NCBI GenBank assembly: GCA_021292105.1
Contig: CM037864.1
Span: forward strand, 13,005,898 to 13,069,897
DNA from: Anadara kagoshimensis
Lineage: Eukaryota; Mollusca; Bivalvia; Arcoida; Arcidae
Direction: 5' to 3'
Length of the DNA stretch: 64,000 nucleotides
Shown: positions 41,601 through 53,160 of the stretch, in pieces
Layout of the letters: every line of letters starts with the position of its first letter
How positions within the stretch are numbered: position 1 is the stretch's first letter
Made by a program: the position numbers and the translations under genes
Notes under the pieces: generated by a model
Seen by the model: the letters and a program-made list of their open reading frames with translations, nothing else
Databases searched by the model: none
What the model was told of the DNA's origin: nothing

Positions 41601-43734
41601 TACCAAGAATAGATGTTTTATACTTTATAATTAATAACAACAACTTTTGTCGTGGAGACTAGAACCAAAAGTAATGCAATTGAAATTTTTTCATATTCAT
41701 CATTAAAATATAATAAAAAATGTATGCATATAGCAAAAAAGACTAATCCGTTATCGCAGTGTGTTAAATTTTGACAAAATTTTTGTGCGACATACTATTG
41801 CACAAAAGACACAGTATTCGAGTATTCCTTGAGATGTATTTGTGGCGTCGACGTATAACATCTTTCAGTCAATAAACCAAGTGTCAAAATCATAGTTTAT
41901 TAATGGTCTTTATAGATAAAAAACAACACTAATCCATGTACAAACCGCAATTCAAAAATTATATCTTGTTAATTTGTTGATTCATGTTCTATTCTTGGTA
42001 GTTGATGCTATAGCAAAGCATATATTTTCAATTTTTGATTTTTCAGTAAATCAAAAACAAACATACCGGTCCAATTCTCGTACATGACTTATGAATTTAT
42101 AAACATATGTTCCGCTTTCGTTTTTTGTTTTTTTTTCGTTTCTTTTTCGTTGGTATCCGTTATCATCATATTAAGTGTCTTTTGTTTAGAACAATTGAGA
42201 GGAAAGAATGATCATATATTTTTGGACGTTTATGAAAATTTGTGAACAATGCGTAGTTAACCAATTAAAATGAGCACATGATATAGTTCTATAATTAATA
42301 ACCAATAACACGACCTTTCCTCCTTATATACGCTAATTAGTAGTGTCAAGATGATTTAGATTTAAATTTCCTAATACGCTAGCTACAGACATAACTAGCA
42401 GACTTATTACATACTAATAACGCTAATATAAAGAACACAAAAATGTTTACTGTTCAATTTGCTACTTTGTAAGAAGAAAAAAACACAACCATTGTAAGTG
42501 TAAGTTTCGAATTTAATTTTTTACCATCAGATTCGAGTTTTACTATCAGCCCTTTACTTGAATCTGGTATATATTTAATCGTTATACTTTAATTTATTTT
42601 TAAGACTACTAAATTTGCTTATTTTAAGTAAGAATTTTTTAACTTAATATTTGTTAAACTGGGACCAGTTTCGCCGAAGACAAAAACGTTTAGTGCTAAC
42701 ACTGGCTGTATAATAACATCCCACAACTGTTTGGACAAACAATGGTGTCTAAAACTGAATGTATTACCTTTGACTAATTTGGATATCAAACTGCTACCTG
42801 AAAAAATGTATTCACTTGAAAAAAGCAGGGTAATTTAAATAATATTTTAAATTAAAGTTTAACATTAATACAAAACATTTAAAAACAACAAATAAACAAA
42901 CAATTTTTATTGATTGAATAACAACAATTTTACCTGTTTCTATATTACAATAAATGAATATTTATAGACAAAATATGATCAAAGGTCTAAAGAAAAGGAA
43001 CATATAAAAATGTTTCGTGGACAGGAACTGCAGTTAATAAATATCTCATAACGTTAATGTCACCACTCCTAGAATTCCGACACAATCCCATCGTGAGAAA
43101 TCATCGTCTCATGATATCATTTCTTCAGTAAAACTGATAATTATAAGAATACAGAAATACATAAACTAGTCTTCCATTACATATATATTCAGTATCCATG
43201 CCAAGAAAAACTCAATACAAACATAACAGTTAGTTATTTTTACACCGTCTTAATAATCTTGCATTTCCAAATACAGCAATATTTGATGTTTCAACTCATT
43301 TACCAGATCGCGCTTGTCTTGAGAAAAATTACTTTTTCGTGAAGATATCACCCGTCTGCAGAAAATTACTTTTTGTTTCAGAGGAAAGGGGTCAGTAATG
43401 GGATATTTTATTGTATTCATAATTCAAATATAGATATAATATTTGCTGCAAAATCACAAATAAACAAGGCAATATAATTTTAAAGTAAGCAATTTCGTCT
43501 TTATAAGATACCAAACAATTCAAATATAAATAAATTTTTCCTTGAAAATCGGAAACAAACAAGGCAATATAATTTTATGTTAACAGTTTCGTCTTCATGT
43601 TTTCAAGTTTACACGTATAGTTTGACTCTACTAATAGTTCTTTAACTGCAACAATGTTTAATATCTGGCTATTGTATCCAGTGCTATCCACATATTAAAA
43701 CAAATCAGATAGGAAATTTGTGAAATGTAGTCTC
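41601..43734. other. AT-rich sequence with no recognisable feature
   Basis: The only internal similarity noticed is a short duplicated phrase, ACAAATAAACAAGGCAATAT (43455) and AACAAACAAGGCAATATAAT (43555). No exon-like frame was seen. Confidence 0.5.
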
Positions 43735-44142
43735 TATATTATTCCGAAACGGCCGTCTAGTGCTGTAAATATAAAACTGTATAATATGTAATTTAAACCC
43801 CTGAGCCGATATCTCTGCTGGAGGCTGGTGTCCCGAGATATCACAAACTCAGTAGGCAATAATTTCGTATTATTGTCAGAAATATACTATTGTCTAAATT
43901 TCCTGCAAGTTAAAATTTGAAATTTCTCAAAAACTAGGGTATACTCCCTCATGCAAAGTATTTCCATAGCTTAATTGGTAAAATATATTTTGTGCTTGGG
44001 TAGCTTTTCAACATCTTCAAAATAATTTTGGTTTCATAATTTTGGTCCAAGCACTACTGATGAGGAATTGTATTCCGAAACGGCCGTCTAGTGTTGTAAA
44101 ATAAAACTGGTATAATATGTAATTTTACATGTTTATATCTTT
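43735..44142 (+). mobile_element. MITE C, one end fragment followed by a full copy
   Basis: 43740-43790 has ATTCCGAAACGGCCGTCTAG, then TGCTGTAAATATAAAAC, the 3' end of the family. 43895-44142 is complete: TATTGTCTAAATTTCCTGCA, AGGGTATACTCCCTCATGCA, TTTTCAACATCTTCAAAATA, GCACTACTGATGAGGAATTG and the end TTCCGAAACGGCCGTCTAGT. The spacer contains GCCGATATCTCTGCTGGAGG and CCCGAGATATCAC, a short hairpin. Confidence 0.85.
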
Positions 44143-46020
44143 ATTATTTGTTTTTTTTCTAATTATATGAACGATTGCATTTAGTTGTGGTTGTGGCCCT
44201 CATTTTTTCAGAATTGGTCTCGATAGTATTAGCTGCATGTATTTCAACTTCATTTGTTTTTATAAAATTAGGTAATTAAACTGAAAGGCAAGAAATGCAA
44301 ATTACAGGCTAAATGTTCAATGATGTATTGATTCACGCAAGAAATATGAAATTAAAATGTTTTGCTTTAAAATTATTTCCTGTATCAATCACGGGGCTAG
44401 GTAATACGGACTTTATCGTCAAATTTACTTGATAGAGATGTTGTCTTTCGTTGAAATATGAAACTAATGTATCTTAAAACATTGTCCCTTATGGGCAGGT
44501 TACTTTAATAAAATGGCATATAGCATGTTTCTGTATTATATACAAATCAATTGTAATTGAAAATCATACACTTGACAACGATCTCTGCGGTCATAAACAC
44601 AACGTTTAATAAAATAAACAGTGAAACAAAGGACAAAAAATATAACACATATTGCAAACAGTGAATATAAAATTCCGACGTTGGAATGGGAACTTGATTT
44701 AATGAAAATAATGGTTTTGTTGTGGTCTTGAAATTGACACGTTTCATTTACACGTGACAGTGAAACACTTGCATGAATTAAGTCCCTCATACTGCCTTCA
44801 AGTAGTTCAGGTAAGACCTTGTGCAAACCTATTAGGCTACTCTTTAATAATTGGTAAAACTCGTTATGTGACCAGTGTGATTTGTGATTGCGAAAACTTG
44901 AAGAATCAGCGTGGTGAAAAATTACATGTCATAAAGTGATGAAGTACAAGTGTTTTTATTATGCCTTATCCTAGTAAATTTATCACGAGTGGTCGCCTAA
45001 CACATTAAGACTAGGCGTTTCTCTAAAATAGGACTCAATTTAATCACTGATACTTTTCCTAATTGTTCTGACAATATATTCTTAAAAATTTAGGCAATTA
45101 TATCAAATTACACGGCATGGGTTAAACTGTATACAAGTTGATTTAGTCTGTCATCATTTGGTAGGCGAACATAGTGCAACATGTCATGTTCATGTATTTC
45201 ATAGTGTCCTTGAAACGATATCTGGACTTAACGTTTGCATGCAATGGAAAAGAACAGCGATAGAATTGAGTGGAGCAATGGTGAATTGCGACCAAGTCAA
45301 TATATAATAACATATAAGAATCGGTCAGTTTAAAATGTTTGTCGAAATGTACACGAATAAAATACGGCACTTTTCCAGCGAATTAACAGAGTATGAAATT
45401 AGCCGTTATTAGGTTTGTGACATGAAGTCGCTCTTTATACTATTCCACTACCGAGTGTCTGAAACTACAATGAAAGCCTCGGCAAAAACTAGTACTTTTT
45501 ACAAGAAACAATTGGGAATAGAAGGTTACATAAGTGACCCTCTAGCGATCCCCACTATCTATGAAAGAATAAAGTGTATCTTTTTAAGGAGTGGAACTGT
45601 ATTTGATAAACTTATGAGTGATATATTCATAATCCAGAACATGTCGGATGCTTATTTTATATCTTCATCTTTTGATATATAAATACAAATGCTGTTATTT
45701 GATCTTTTCTTGGTTGATTCAGATTTTGAAAACTATTTTGACAGAAAATCATTCAATGTAAGAAAATCATTCAATGTAAAATATTATGAGACCAAAAAAC
45801 CTTCTTCAATTAACTCTAGAATTAGATAAAAAATGTCCAACATTTGAATCTTTAATATGTCTGTTACATCACAAGATGCATCCAATTTATAGGAAATACT
45901 ACAAGAATAATGTTTCAGATCGACAGTGAAATTGGGAAAAGTGCAAATTACATCAGACTTTTGATTACTTTATGGTCCAATCGTCTTAAAATACACCACA
46001 TGTCGAATGAATCAAACAAA
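44143..46020. other. AT-rich sequence with no recognisable feature
   Basis: A 96-residue minus frame (44826-44536) contains a hydrophobic run, LFAICVIFFVLCFTVYFI, but AT-rich DNA makes such runs often, and I see no start context, splice site or family match. An 86-residue + frame at 45422-45682 is equally unsupported. Confidence 0.45.
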
Positions 46021-46021
46021 A

Positions 46022-46180
46022 GCATTCTGGTCAAATCCAAATCACAAACCTGAAAACAAGTAAAAAGCTGGTATTTTAATTTAAAACGTGAAGTTCAGCC
46101 AGGATTTGAAGACGGGTGCTCTGCAAGGGATTACACCTTCTCCTACTTACCTACCTAAGCCCAACTTGTGTAAAATATGA
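46022..46180 (-). mobile_element. RT-tail family, 3' end only, diverged
   Basis: AATCCAAATCACAAACCTGA, AACGTGAAGTTCAGCCAGGA, GACGGGTGCTCTGCAAGGGA, CCTACTTACCTACC and CAACTTGTGTAAA follow the reversed 3' end in order. Confidence 0.65.
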
Positions 46181-47668
46181 AACAACACAAGATCATCACT
46201 TCTTAAAGAAATTTCAGCTTATTATGTTGTATGCTACCTTCTCAAAAAGTGCAAACCATCCATTGGATATGTTGGTAGATTACATATTTATTTCGTAACA
46301 CAAGCAGCACTTTGTCAGTTTTTATGACGAATTTTACAAAATACTTTGACTAATTTCTTAAATATTAAACTCTTGTTGACCAATCGTGCGAAACCGACGA
46401 TTTTGGCTATTTTTGCTAATTTTACAGACACCCAATGTTTAGGTCATATTTCGAAAATCGAAATAAAAAATAATTAAATTAATTTGGTATCACTGAATAG
46501 CAGATTTCACAAGTTTCCCAATGTTATAAAGTATTTTCAATGTAACCATACAATAACAATTCAAATATATTTTTCTTTCAAAAACATGATGAAGTAAAAC
46601 GGATTTTAGTGTCAACGGTCGATTTGAGTTTCATCAAATATATCGGTGTATGTGAACAATAAAAAGGATTCCTGGCAAGACACTATTAGTGCATTATGCA
46701 ATGTAACTTCTGCTATGAAAATAAAATAAAATAATTTTTTTAAAAAATTATTGTATTTTAGGTTCTTATTTTTCTGAGTCAACAGAGCGTTGAAGCTAGA
46801 ACAATGACATTCCATTATACAGTTCTTAGAACACAGAACTTTTTCAAAAACTTTTTAAAAAAATGGATATACAATCTTAATTAAGACATGATATTGCGCT
46901 TAATTGCCAAAGCTCGAATAATGTCCAAACACTCATTTTATTAGAATACAGAGCTTTTTATAAAAAGGGTATATAGCTTTTAAATAAAGGCATCTTATAT
47001 CACTTAACTGCCAATTCAAAATATCTAACTTTTTGTTTTACATTTGTCTGTAGTATTTTCAATGAACGTAGAACCAACTATGAGTCAGTAAATGAGTTTG
47101 GCATTTGAAATAATTACATGTGATATCTGGATGAATATTAAAAACGATAAAATAAATCTAATCAAACAGTTGATCGATGTAGGTTTTGAATTAAATCCAT
47201 TATTCAAAATAAATATTAAGACTACGTTTCGCTATACCCTTGAGTAAATATTTTATTTTAAGCACCAAATCCGAAGGCACAAGACCTTCATTGATAATCA
47301 TAGCAATAGACAATGATAAAAATAAATTGACAACAATCAAACAATTCTATAAAGGCCAAACATCAATTGGTATGAGTATGATTTGATAAGTGGAAAAGAA
47401 TTATATAAGTTAAGTTCCGTTTTATCTGCTATGACGCTGTTAAGACGTAGTATTTTACCCTCGGGAAAACGCTTCTATATTTGCCTTTTAATATGATACA
47501 TTAAACAAATAGGCATAATGCAGAAATATTATCTATAAGCTTGATAAACATCTTAGTCTATATATTACCCTGACTTTACAAATTCCCTAGAAAATTCGAT
47601 AAATGCATATTAAAGCGATTCTGAATTCTGATGGATTACATTAACTTTTACATTAAGATTGGGAATTC

Positions 47669-47670
<2 letters not shown>
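46181..47670. other. AT-rich sequence with no recognisable feature
   Basis: Nothing was recognised. Confidence 0.5.

Positions 47671-47706
<36 letters not shown>
47671..47706. repeat. (GA)n microsatellite
   Basis: About 18 uninterrupted GA units. Confidence 0.97.
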
Positions 47707-47708
<2 letters not shown>

Positions 47709-47714
47709 CCAAAC

Positions 47715-47832
47715 AATGTTCAAAGCATAATCCCACAACAATAAAAACTAACTTCTGGTGAATTAAGTTTGAATTAAGTTTAACACGTGATATTCCAATA
47801 AGGAAGTGAGGTCAGGTGTTTTACATTAAAAT
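47715..47832 (-). mobile_element. RT-tail family, 3' end only, diverged
   Basis: AGCATAATCCCACAACAATA, AACACGTGATATTCCAATAA and GGAAGTGAGGTCAGGTG are the reversed end of the family. GAATTAAGTTTGAATTAAG is a local 11-bp duplication within it. Confidence 0.6.
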
Positions 47833-48295
47833 AAGTTTTACTATATAAGGCATTAATAAGATGTACTAATTGCCAGTCATATGAAAATGTGCAATCTTTT
47901 GGTATCTTGAACTTTTAAGAGTTTTGCATGTAAATCATATACTGGTGTATTCTATAAAACATGAGAGTAAATTAGAGTTGAAGAAAAAATACATCAGCAA
48001 ATGAAACGGAGGACACAAAATACCTAATGAACTAAACAAGCAAACAAAAAAGGTAATAGTAATATCACATTCATTTATCCCTATTTTCGAAGATTTCATG
48101 AATCAGGCATTTCCGTTATTTTTGTACGAAAGAGTTGCCTTTCAGTGACGCCATTTTATCATGCACTCGTGTACGTATTTGTATTTCCATGCTAAAGTCT
48201 ATAACGATGCATTTTACTTTCTATTTCTTTTTAAAACAAAAAGTAAATACTATTCATTTTAATTATATTGGTTTACTGATTATAACATTTCCCTT
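47833..48295. other. AT-rich sequence with no recognisable feature
   Basis: Nothing was recognised. Confidence 0.45.
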
Positions 48296-48297
48296 CG

Positions 48298-48388
48298 TTG
48301 AAGTTCAAGTTTTAACTTGCAAATTCAATTTTTTTTTCTCTGGGATTGTGATTTGGACATGCATTGGTATGTCTGCTTTTGATTAAAT
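48298..48388 (+). mobile_element. RT-tail family, last 90 bp
   Basis: CTGGGATTGTGATTTGGACA, then TGCATTGGTATGTCTGCTTT is the extreme 3' end of the family. Another, longer copy follows 165 bp on. Confidence 0.65.
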
Positions 48389-48552
48389 GAACATAAGCTT
48401 CATTGACCAAATGATTTGAAGTGACGAGGTCAAATGTTTATTGAGTAGGTTATACTGACTCAAGTTCTGCTTCATATTTAGACTTATACCTGAATTATGA
48501 CGCACACGAAAGGTTACATTTAAAACTTTTTTCTCCTGGTTATATTGTATTT

Positions 48553-48962
48553 GTTTCCCAATTAATACGCTATGGTAGAGCTTGTGACCACTATGGGGAC
48601 TTTGTACAACGAAGTAGGCTGCTTGCAAATAAATTGTTGACTAAGAGATATTGCAAGCCTAGGTTTATCAAGGCCCTCAAAAAGTTTTATGGCCGTCATC
48701 ACAGTATTATTGATAAGTTAAGATATCTGCCCTGGATATATTTGACGGCTCATAGTTCCATGTTCCTTTCACACAATTTTGATTACACACGTGGCGGGTG
48801 TAGCTAGCTAAACAGGAGGTGCTTACCATTCCGGAGCACCCGGCCTCACTTCCCTGGTGGAAGTTCACGTATCTAACCTAACTTGTCAGTTCCAAAGTTT
48901 TTACTTTGCTTCTGAATTGTGATTGGGACAGGGATAAGTATGTTTGTTTTTGATTTATTCTA
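48553..48962 (+). mobile_element. RT-tail family, coding tail plus complete 3' end
   Basis: The translation starts at PNxIRYGRACDHYGDFVQRS and runs through RLLANKLLTK and ALKKFYGRHHSIID before a break. Then come CACACGTGGCGGGTGTAGCT, AGCTAAACAGGAGGTGCTTA, GCACCCGGCCTCACTTCCCT and the end ATAAGTATGTTTGTTTTTGA. It is nearly identical to the copy at 53161, so both are relatively young. Confidence 0.87.
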
Positions 48963-48994
48963 CATTTTACACCGAGTGGTTTTTCAGCACTCAC

Positions 48995-49385
48995 TACATT
49001 ATCAAATGAGTTTTCTTCATTCCACGAGCCTTGGCGAATTGCACAATAAAATATTGAACTACAGGTAGTTTAATGAATTCAATATTAAATAAACATAAAT
49101 GTAAGATTCTGTTTATTATATAAATGTAAAAAATACAACCTTTCATATCTTTATGAAAAAAGCTGATTGACCGCAGTATGATATATAAAAGTTTTTTGAT
49201 CGCAAATACAATCCTTATCTCTCTAAGAAAGAGCTTATTGGCCGCAATATGATATTTCAATAACTAAATGAAGTGTGTCAGTGAAATAAACAACCATCTT
49301 CGTCATAGTGGGCAGATTAGAATGTCATGCACTGGTTACCAAGGTCGCATAAACGATATTACAAGTGTATAATATGATTGACATT
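48995..49385. mobile_element. Dispersed repeat D
   Basis: AATTCAATATTAAATAAACA, GATTCTGTTTATTATATAAA, then an internal duplication (AAAAAAGCTGATTGACCGCA, TATGATATATAAAAG, and AAGAGCTTATTGGCCGCAAT, ATGATATTTCAA), then AATGAAGTGTGTCAGTGAAA and GGTCGCATAAACGATATTAC. It pairs with 33050-33100 plus 33940-34105. Confidence 0.6.
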
Positions 49386-49489
49386 GCATGTGTTTGATGT
49401 AGTGTGGAACATTGTGATTACACAATAAGTTAAATAATTATAGACATATAAAAACAATATAGTAGAAGCAGAAACTGATATATTTTAAG

Positions 49490-49940
49490 CCTAGGCTTAT
49501 GAAGGACATTTAAAGGTTTTATGGCCGTCACGACAGTATTCTTGACAATAGGACGTCTCTGTGTCTAAAATAAACCTGGGTGTATTTGACATCCCATAGC
49601 TCCATGTTTCTTTTATTCCAACTGTTTTACTATATATGGGGTTGATGTAGACAAGAAGTGATTCCGTTCCAGAGCACCTACCCTCCCTCACTTCACTGAT
49701 GGAAGATCGCGTGTTTAAAAATATCTAAATTTGCCCGTTTTCAAAGATTTTCGTCTTTTTTTATTGTCATTTAAACACAGACCGGTATATTTGTTGTCGA
49801 GTTAATGTGATTTGAATATGGATTGGTTTATTTGTGGTTGACTTTGGAATTGCGATTTGAACATAAATAGGTTTATTTGTGGATGATTTTGGGATTGTGA
49901 TTTAAACATAGACTGATATATTTGTCTTTCATATCTTCTG
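49490..49940 (+). mobile_element. RT-tail family, coding remnant and 3' end with repeated last segment
   Basis: AAGGTTTTATGGCCGTCACG, then ACAGTATTCTTGACAA is the end of the coding part. The 3' part has CTTCACTGATGGAAGATCGC. The last segment, GATTTGAACATAAATAGGTT plus TATTTGTGG, is repeated three or four times (near 49760, 49810, 49850 and 49893) with a step of 40-60 bp. Other copies have it once. Confidence 0.72.
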
Positions 49941-50079
49941 ACAATTTTCTCTTAAATGCATTACATTTTTATCTTGAAAGACTGGTGAAAAACAATAAAT
50001 GATGTCAGATCACAATTAATTTATCAAAAATAAAAATTCCAATTCATGTGCAATTCACAATAAAAAACAAAGTAAAATA

Positions 50080-50290
50080 ATTGAAAACTCGAAAATTTAA
50101 TTGAAGTTATGTACGTGAACTTCCATCAGGGAGTGAGGCCGGGTGCTACGGAAGGGTAAGTACCTCTTGTTTAGCTTCCTACACCAGCACTAGGTAAATG
50201 AAATTGAGAATGAAAGAAACATGACATTACAAAATATTTGATACAAAGACTTCATACTTATCAACAGTATTGTAAATAAGAATTCATTTT
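50080..50290 (-). mobile_element. RT-tail family, 3' end
   Basis: ACGTGAACTTCCATCAGGGA, GTGAGGCCGGGTGCTACGGA, AGTACCTCTTGTTTAGCTTC, CACCAGCACTAGG, then GATACAAAGACTTCATACTT, the reversed end of the coding part. Confidence 0.78.
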
Positions 50291-50367
50291 TTATGAAGAC
50301 TGGTAAAATCAAGAAATGATGTTAATATTAAACATTTAAGTATTGTTCCTGTTAGAGATTAGACAAC

Positions 50368-50632
50368 TAGGTAGCTCAGTTGGTAGATTGCTCGCTCCGT
50401 AGGTGTCAGGTCGTGGGTTTAAACCTAACCGGGTCTGACCCAAGACTTGAAAGTGGGTAGTGACTGCTCTTTCGCCAAGCACTCTGCATTACGAAATGAA
50501 AATCTGTATAACTCGATCAGCGCAACGCACAGGCAAAATTTCTGCACCTTCGCCTATAGCTGGCGATGTTTCTATATTTGTTAAATATTCTTGACTTGGA
50601 CGTTAAACGTCATTACTCAACTCTGTTAGAGA
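50368..50632 (+). mobile_element. SINE1 with internal deletion
   Basis: The head GGTAGCTCAGTTGGTAGATT, then GCTCGCTCCGTAGG and B box GTGGGTTTAAACC; GGGTCTGACCCAAGACTTGA, AGTGGGTAGTGACTGCTC and TTTCGCCAAGCACTCTGC; then it jumps to ATCAGCGCAACGCACAGGCA, TTCGCCTATAGCTGGCGATG and TTCTTGACTTGGACGTTAAA, ending CATTACTCAACTC. About 85 bp of the central body are missing relative to the copy at 13207. Confidence 0.88.
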
Positions 50633-51290
50633 TTATCGTCTGAATAACTAAAGCGAGACAACTTCTTGCCTGAATATGGATTCATACAAGGGATTACAAT
50701 AATCATTGACATGATACTGACTTTATCAAACACGTTCAGGAAATATTAATGCAACAAGTCTTGAATAAAACATTAAAAAGCTTTAATATTTGAAGAATGT
50801 GATATTTGTTTTGAAAATCCTAGCGATTCAACGCTCAGCTAATTAAGCGTTTAACACTATAAGAACAGTCATCAGTCACACCCGACAAAACCATTTAATA
50901 AAGTGGCAGACATTTGAACTTTCTATGTGCGCTGTAATGGAGTATTGAACTCTAAATTGAGCTTTATTTGTTGCAATTATTAACATATACGCCATTACAG
51001 TGTGCTGGGTGTACTTTAGTGTGTAAAGTCTACTGTGACATGTCACATCAGTTTATATTTACATTCATGGTGTTTGATTGTATTAAACTCTGCTTAAGAC
51101 CAAATGAAGTTATAAAACTGTAATTACATTTGCTAATGTAACATCACTCATCTCTTGCTTACGCCTATAGCCGTGACGTCATTGATTGGCTGTTCTAGCA
51201 ATTGGAATTGCATGTCATACACGACAGTCTTTTTAATTTATTTCAAGATTAAAAAAACAACAAGATTTTCAAAATTTGCGAAATGTAAAT
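50633..51290. other. AT-rich sequence with no recognisable feature
   Basis: Nothing was recognised. Confidence 0.5.
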
Positions 51291-51389
51291 TTAACCATTG
51301 AAATGTATAGAAATGGCGTTTATAGCGCGTTGCACAGCAATAGAAGTTATAGCACTATAAACGCCATTTCTATACAGTTTAATGATTAA
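51291..51389. mobile_element. Palindromic element related to 17447-17603
   Basis: The left arm is TTAACCATTGAAATGTATAG, then AAATGGCGTTTATAG. The right arm is CTATAAACGCCATTTCTATA, then CAGTTTAATGATTAA. The arm order (ATTGAACTGTATAGAAATGG) parallels ATTGAACTGTTTAGAAATGC in the palindrome at 17447. Confidence 0.84.
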
Positions 51390-51394
51390 TTGTG

Positions 51395-51557
51395 GTTTCT
51401 TTCTAAGGACCGAGTGACTTTCATTTCTAAATTCAGAGTGTTTGGTGAAAGTAACAGACACTACTTACTTTTTAGGTTTTGTATAGACTCGAACGCGGTT
51501 CGAACCCCATCTTCCCACATACGGAGCGAACATTGCTAAATGAGTTACCGTAGTGGT
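51395..51557 (-). mobile_element. SINE1, 5' half, diverged
   Basis: On the + strand: TCTAAGGACCGAGTGACTTT, CAGAGTGTTTGGTGAAAGTA, CTACTTACTTTTTAGG, then GCGGTTCGAACCCCATC (reversed B box), ACGGAGCGAACATTGCTAAA and TGAGTTACCGTAGTGG (reversed A-box arm). The 3' half is missing. Confidence 0.8.
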
Positions 51558-51659
51558 ACTTATAGTCCATCCCCTTTTTCAAAATCATCCTTTAACAGAT
51601 ATTTAATTTACATTTGGCAGATTAAATTTTGCAATCAATTATGGTACGAAAAGGAATAA

Positions 51660-51885
51660 AAAAATCGTCAGAAGTATGGATAACTAGTTGTCGAGAGATA
51701 GATAGCAGCTGCATGGACTTTGCACTCTTTCGTTAGCTAATTGTTAAACTACCAATAGGCCTGCAAAGTATGCTTAAAGTGATCGTTAAAATGATATCTT
51801 AAATGCGAAGTACTTAGTATTTAAATTTTACAAGATTTAAGTATTTAAAGGAAAGTCTTAGTTAAGACATTTATGGAACATCTTA
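51660..51885. mobile_element. MITE A right half and MITE B half-copy, side by side
   Basis: 51672-51765: TGGATAACTAGTTGTCGAGA, GATAGATAGCAGCTGC and TTGTTAAACTACCAATAGGC are the right half of MITE A. 51775-51885: TGATCGTTAAAATGATATCT, AATTTTACAAGATTTAAGTA and AAAGGAAAGTCTTAGTTAAG are one arm and part of the centre of MITE B. Confidence 0.65.
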
Positions 51886-51892
51886 AAAACTT

Positions 51893-52216
51893 TTATTACA
51901 TAATTTACATTATGTGTATATAATGCACTTTATTAGAATAAAAGTGACTTTGGCACACATAATCAAAACTAAACTCATAATGTGAATTATCAAATTAAAA
52001 GTAATTACAGTATGCCATAACGGAACGCCACAATCACTTTTATTCGATAATTCACATTATGAGTACATAATTCACATTATGAGTCCAATTTAAAATAATC
52101 GATCGACAAATAAAAATTCTAATAATTTAGTTTCTTTAATGTGCATGAAAGTCACTTTTGTTCCCATTAAGTGCACTATGTATAAATAATGTGGATTATG
52201 TAATAAACATGATTAC
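51893..52216. mobile_element. Palindromic MITE with TGTAATA ends
   Basis: The left arm is TTATTACATAATTTACATTA, then GTATATAATGCACTTTATTA and AAAAGTGAC. The right arm is GTCACTTTTGTTCCCATTAA, then GTGCACTATGTATAAATAAT and GTGGATTATGTAATAA. An inner pair, CATAATGTGAATTAT and ATAATTCACATTATG, lies between, and the right inner word is repeated twice in tandem. Total length is about 325 bp. Confidence 0.84.
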
Positions 52217-52459
52217 GGCGTTCCATATACATGATTGTGAAACTGCGGTCAGAGGAATAGTTACTTAACATCAAAAGGTAAGTTAGGTTGACATAACTAA
52301 GGCGTGGTATTCGAAAAAAATCACGCTGTGTTGTGGTCTAAAGTGAAATTATAAAAGTTCTAGTGTTAAACGCGATTTCACCCATAGCTTGCTTAAAATA
52401 GTAAAGTACAATAAACAAAACTAGAAGTACAATACTGAAATAAAATTTTCAACACAGAC

Positions 52460-52580
52460 AGAGTAGGCCTGGCAAAAGTTTCACACTAAGCTATCGAATT
52501 GGTGCCAAATCAGCAGCTAATCTCGGTCCCTCGTTATCTGTTTATCGAAAGCGTTTCGACAGCAATATATCTGCAGTTTC
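52460..52580. mobile_element. MITE A, left half
   Basis: GAGTAGGCCTGGCAAAAGTT, CACACTAAGCTATCGAATTG and GTGCCAAATCAGCAGCTAAT match the left half of the copy at 16062. The right end is absent. Confidence 0.75.
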
Positions 52581-52624
52581 TAATAAAGTTAAAACAATGG
52601 AGATCCGGCACATAAACTAAAAAA

Positions 52625-52705
52625 TACGTAAACTTCTACCAAGGAAGTGATGCCGAGTGCTCCGGAGGGATAAATACCTCCCATCTACCTAGGTACATAC
52701 ACAAT
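52625..52705 (-). mobile_element. RT-tail family, short 3' fragment
   Basis: GTAAACTTCTACCAAGGAAG, TGATGCCGAGTGCTCCGGAG and AAATACCTCCCATCTACC are the reversed 3' end. It runs straight into the MITE at 52697. Confidence 0.65.
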
Positions 52706-52838
52706 ACAACACTATATATAAGGACCACATGTTTTTAAAAGCCAGTAACATTTATAAATTATATTTGAATCTGTATATACGAACCATTTGTCTGTTAAGC
52801 CAGTTTTACTTCCATATAGACAGGTTTGACTGTATATA
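52706..52838. mobile_element. CAAACCTGTCTAT MITE family, diverged copy
   Basis: ATATATAAGGACCACATG, AAAAGCCAGTAACA, ATATACGAACCATTTG, TTAAGCCAGTTTTAC and the end TATAGACAGGTTTGACTGTA. It is the same plan as the copy at 19849. Confidence 0.72.
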
Positions 52839-53159
52839 CATGCATGTTGATGCATTACGTTGTGTAGAAAGTACCTTATTTTGCAAGTTTTTTTTTTAAA
52901 GATTAGTCCGGTTATTTTTAAAAAAAAACTACATATACCAAAACATGTAATGGATATTTTACAATTGTTCGAAAAATTAAATATTTATATTCTATACATT
53001 TTTAAATTCTAAAGCAAATCAGATTGTGTTAAGAGCAATGTATAAAAACCAAAACATACTTAATAAATCTGGTAAAAAACCTTTGATTTTTTTAAAAGCT
53101 ATAAGTATTTTTTTTAAAAGTATTTGAAATGCAGCTTTCAAGCATTATTGCATCATATT
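52839..53159. other. AT-rich sequence with no recognisable feature
   Basis: Nothing was recognised. Confidence 0.45.
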
Positions 53160-53160
53160 T

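Noticed and set aside
44536-44826. 96-residue minus frame with a possible membrane helix
   Set aside because: No start context, splice signals or family match; hydrophobic runs are common by chance in AT-rich DNA.
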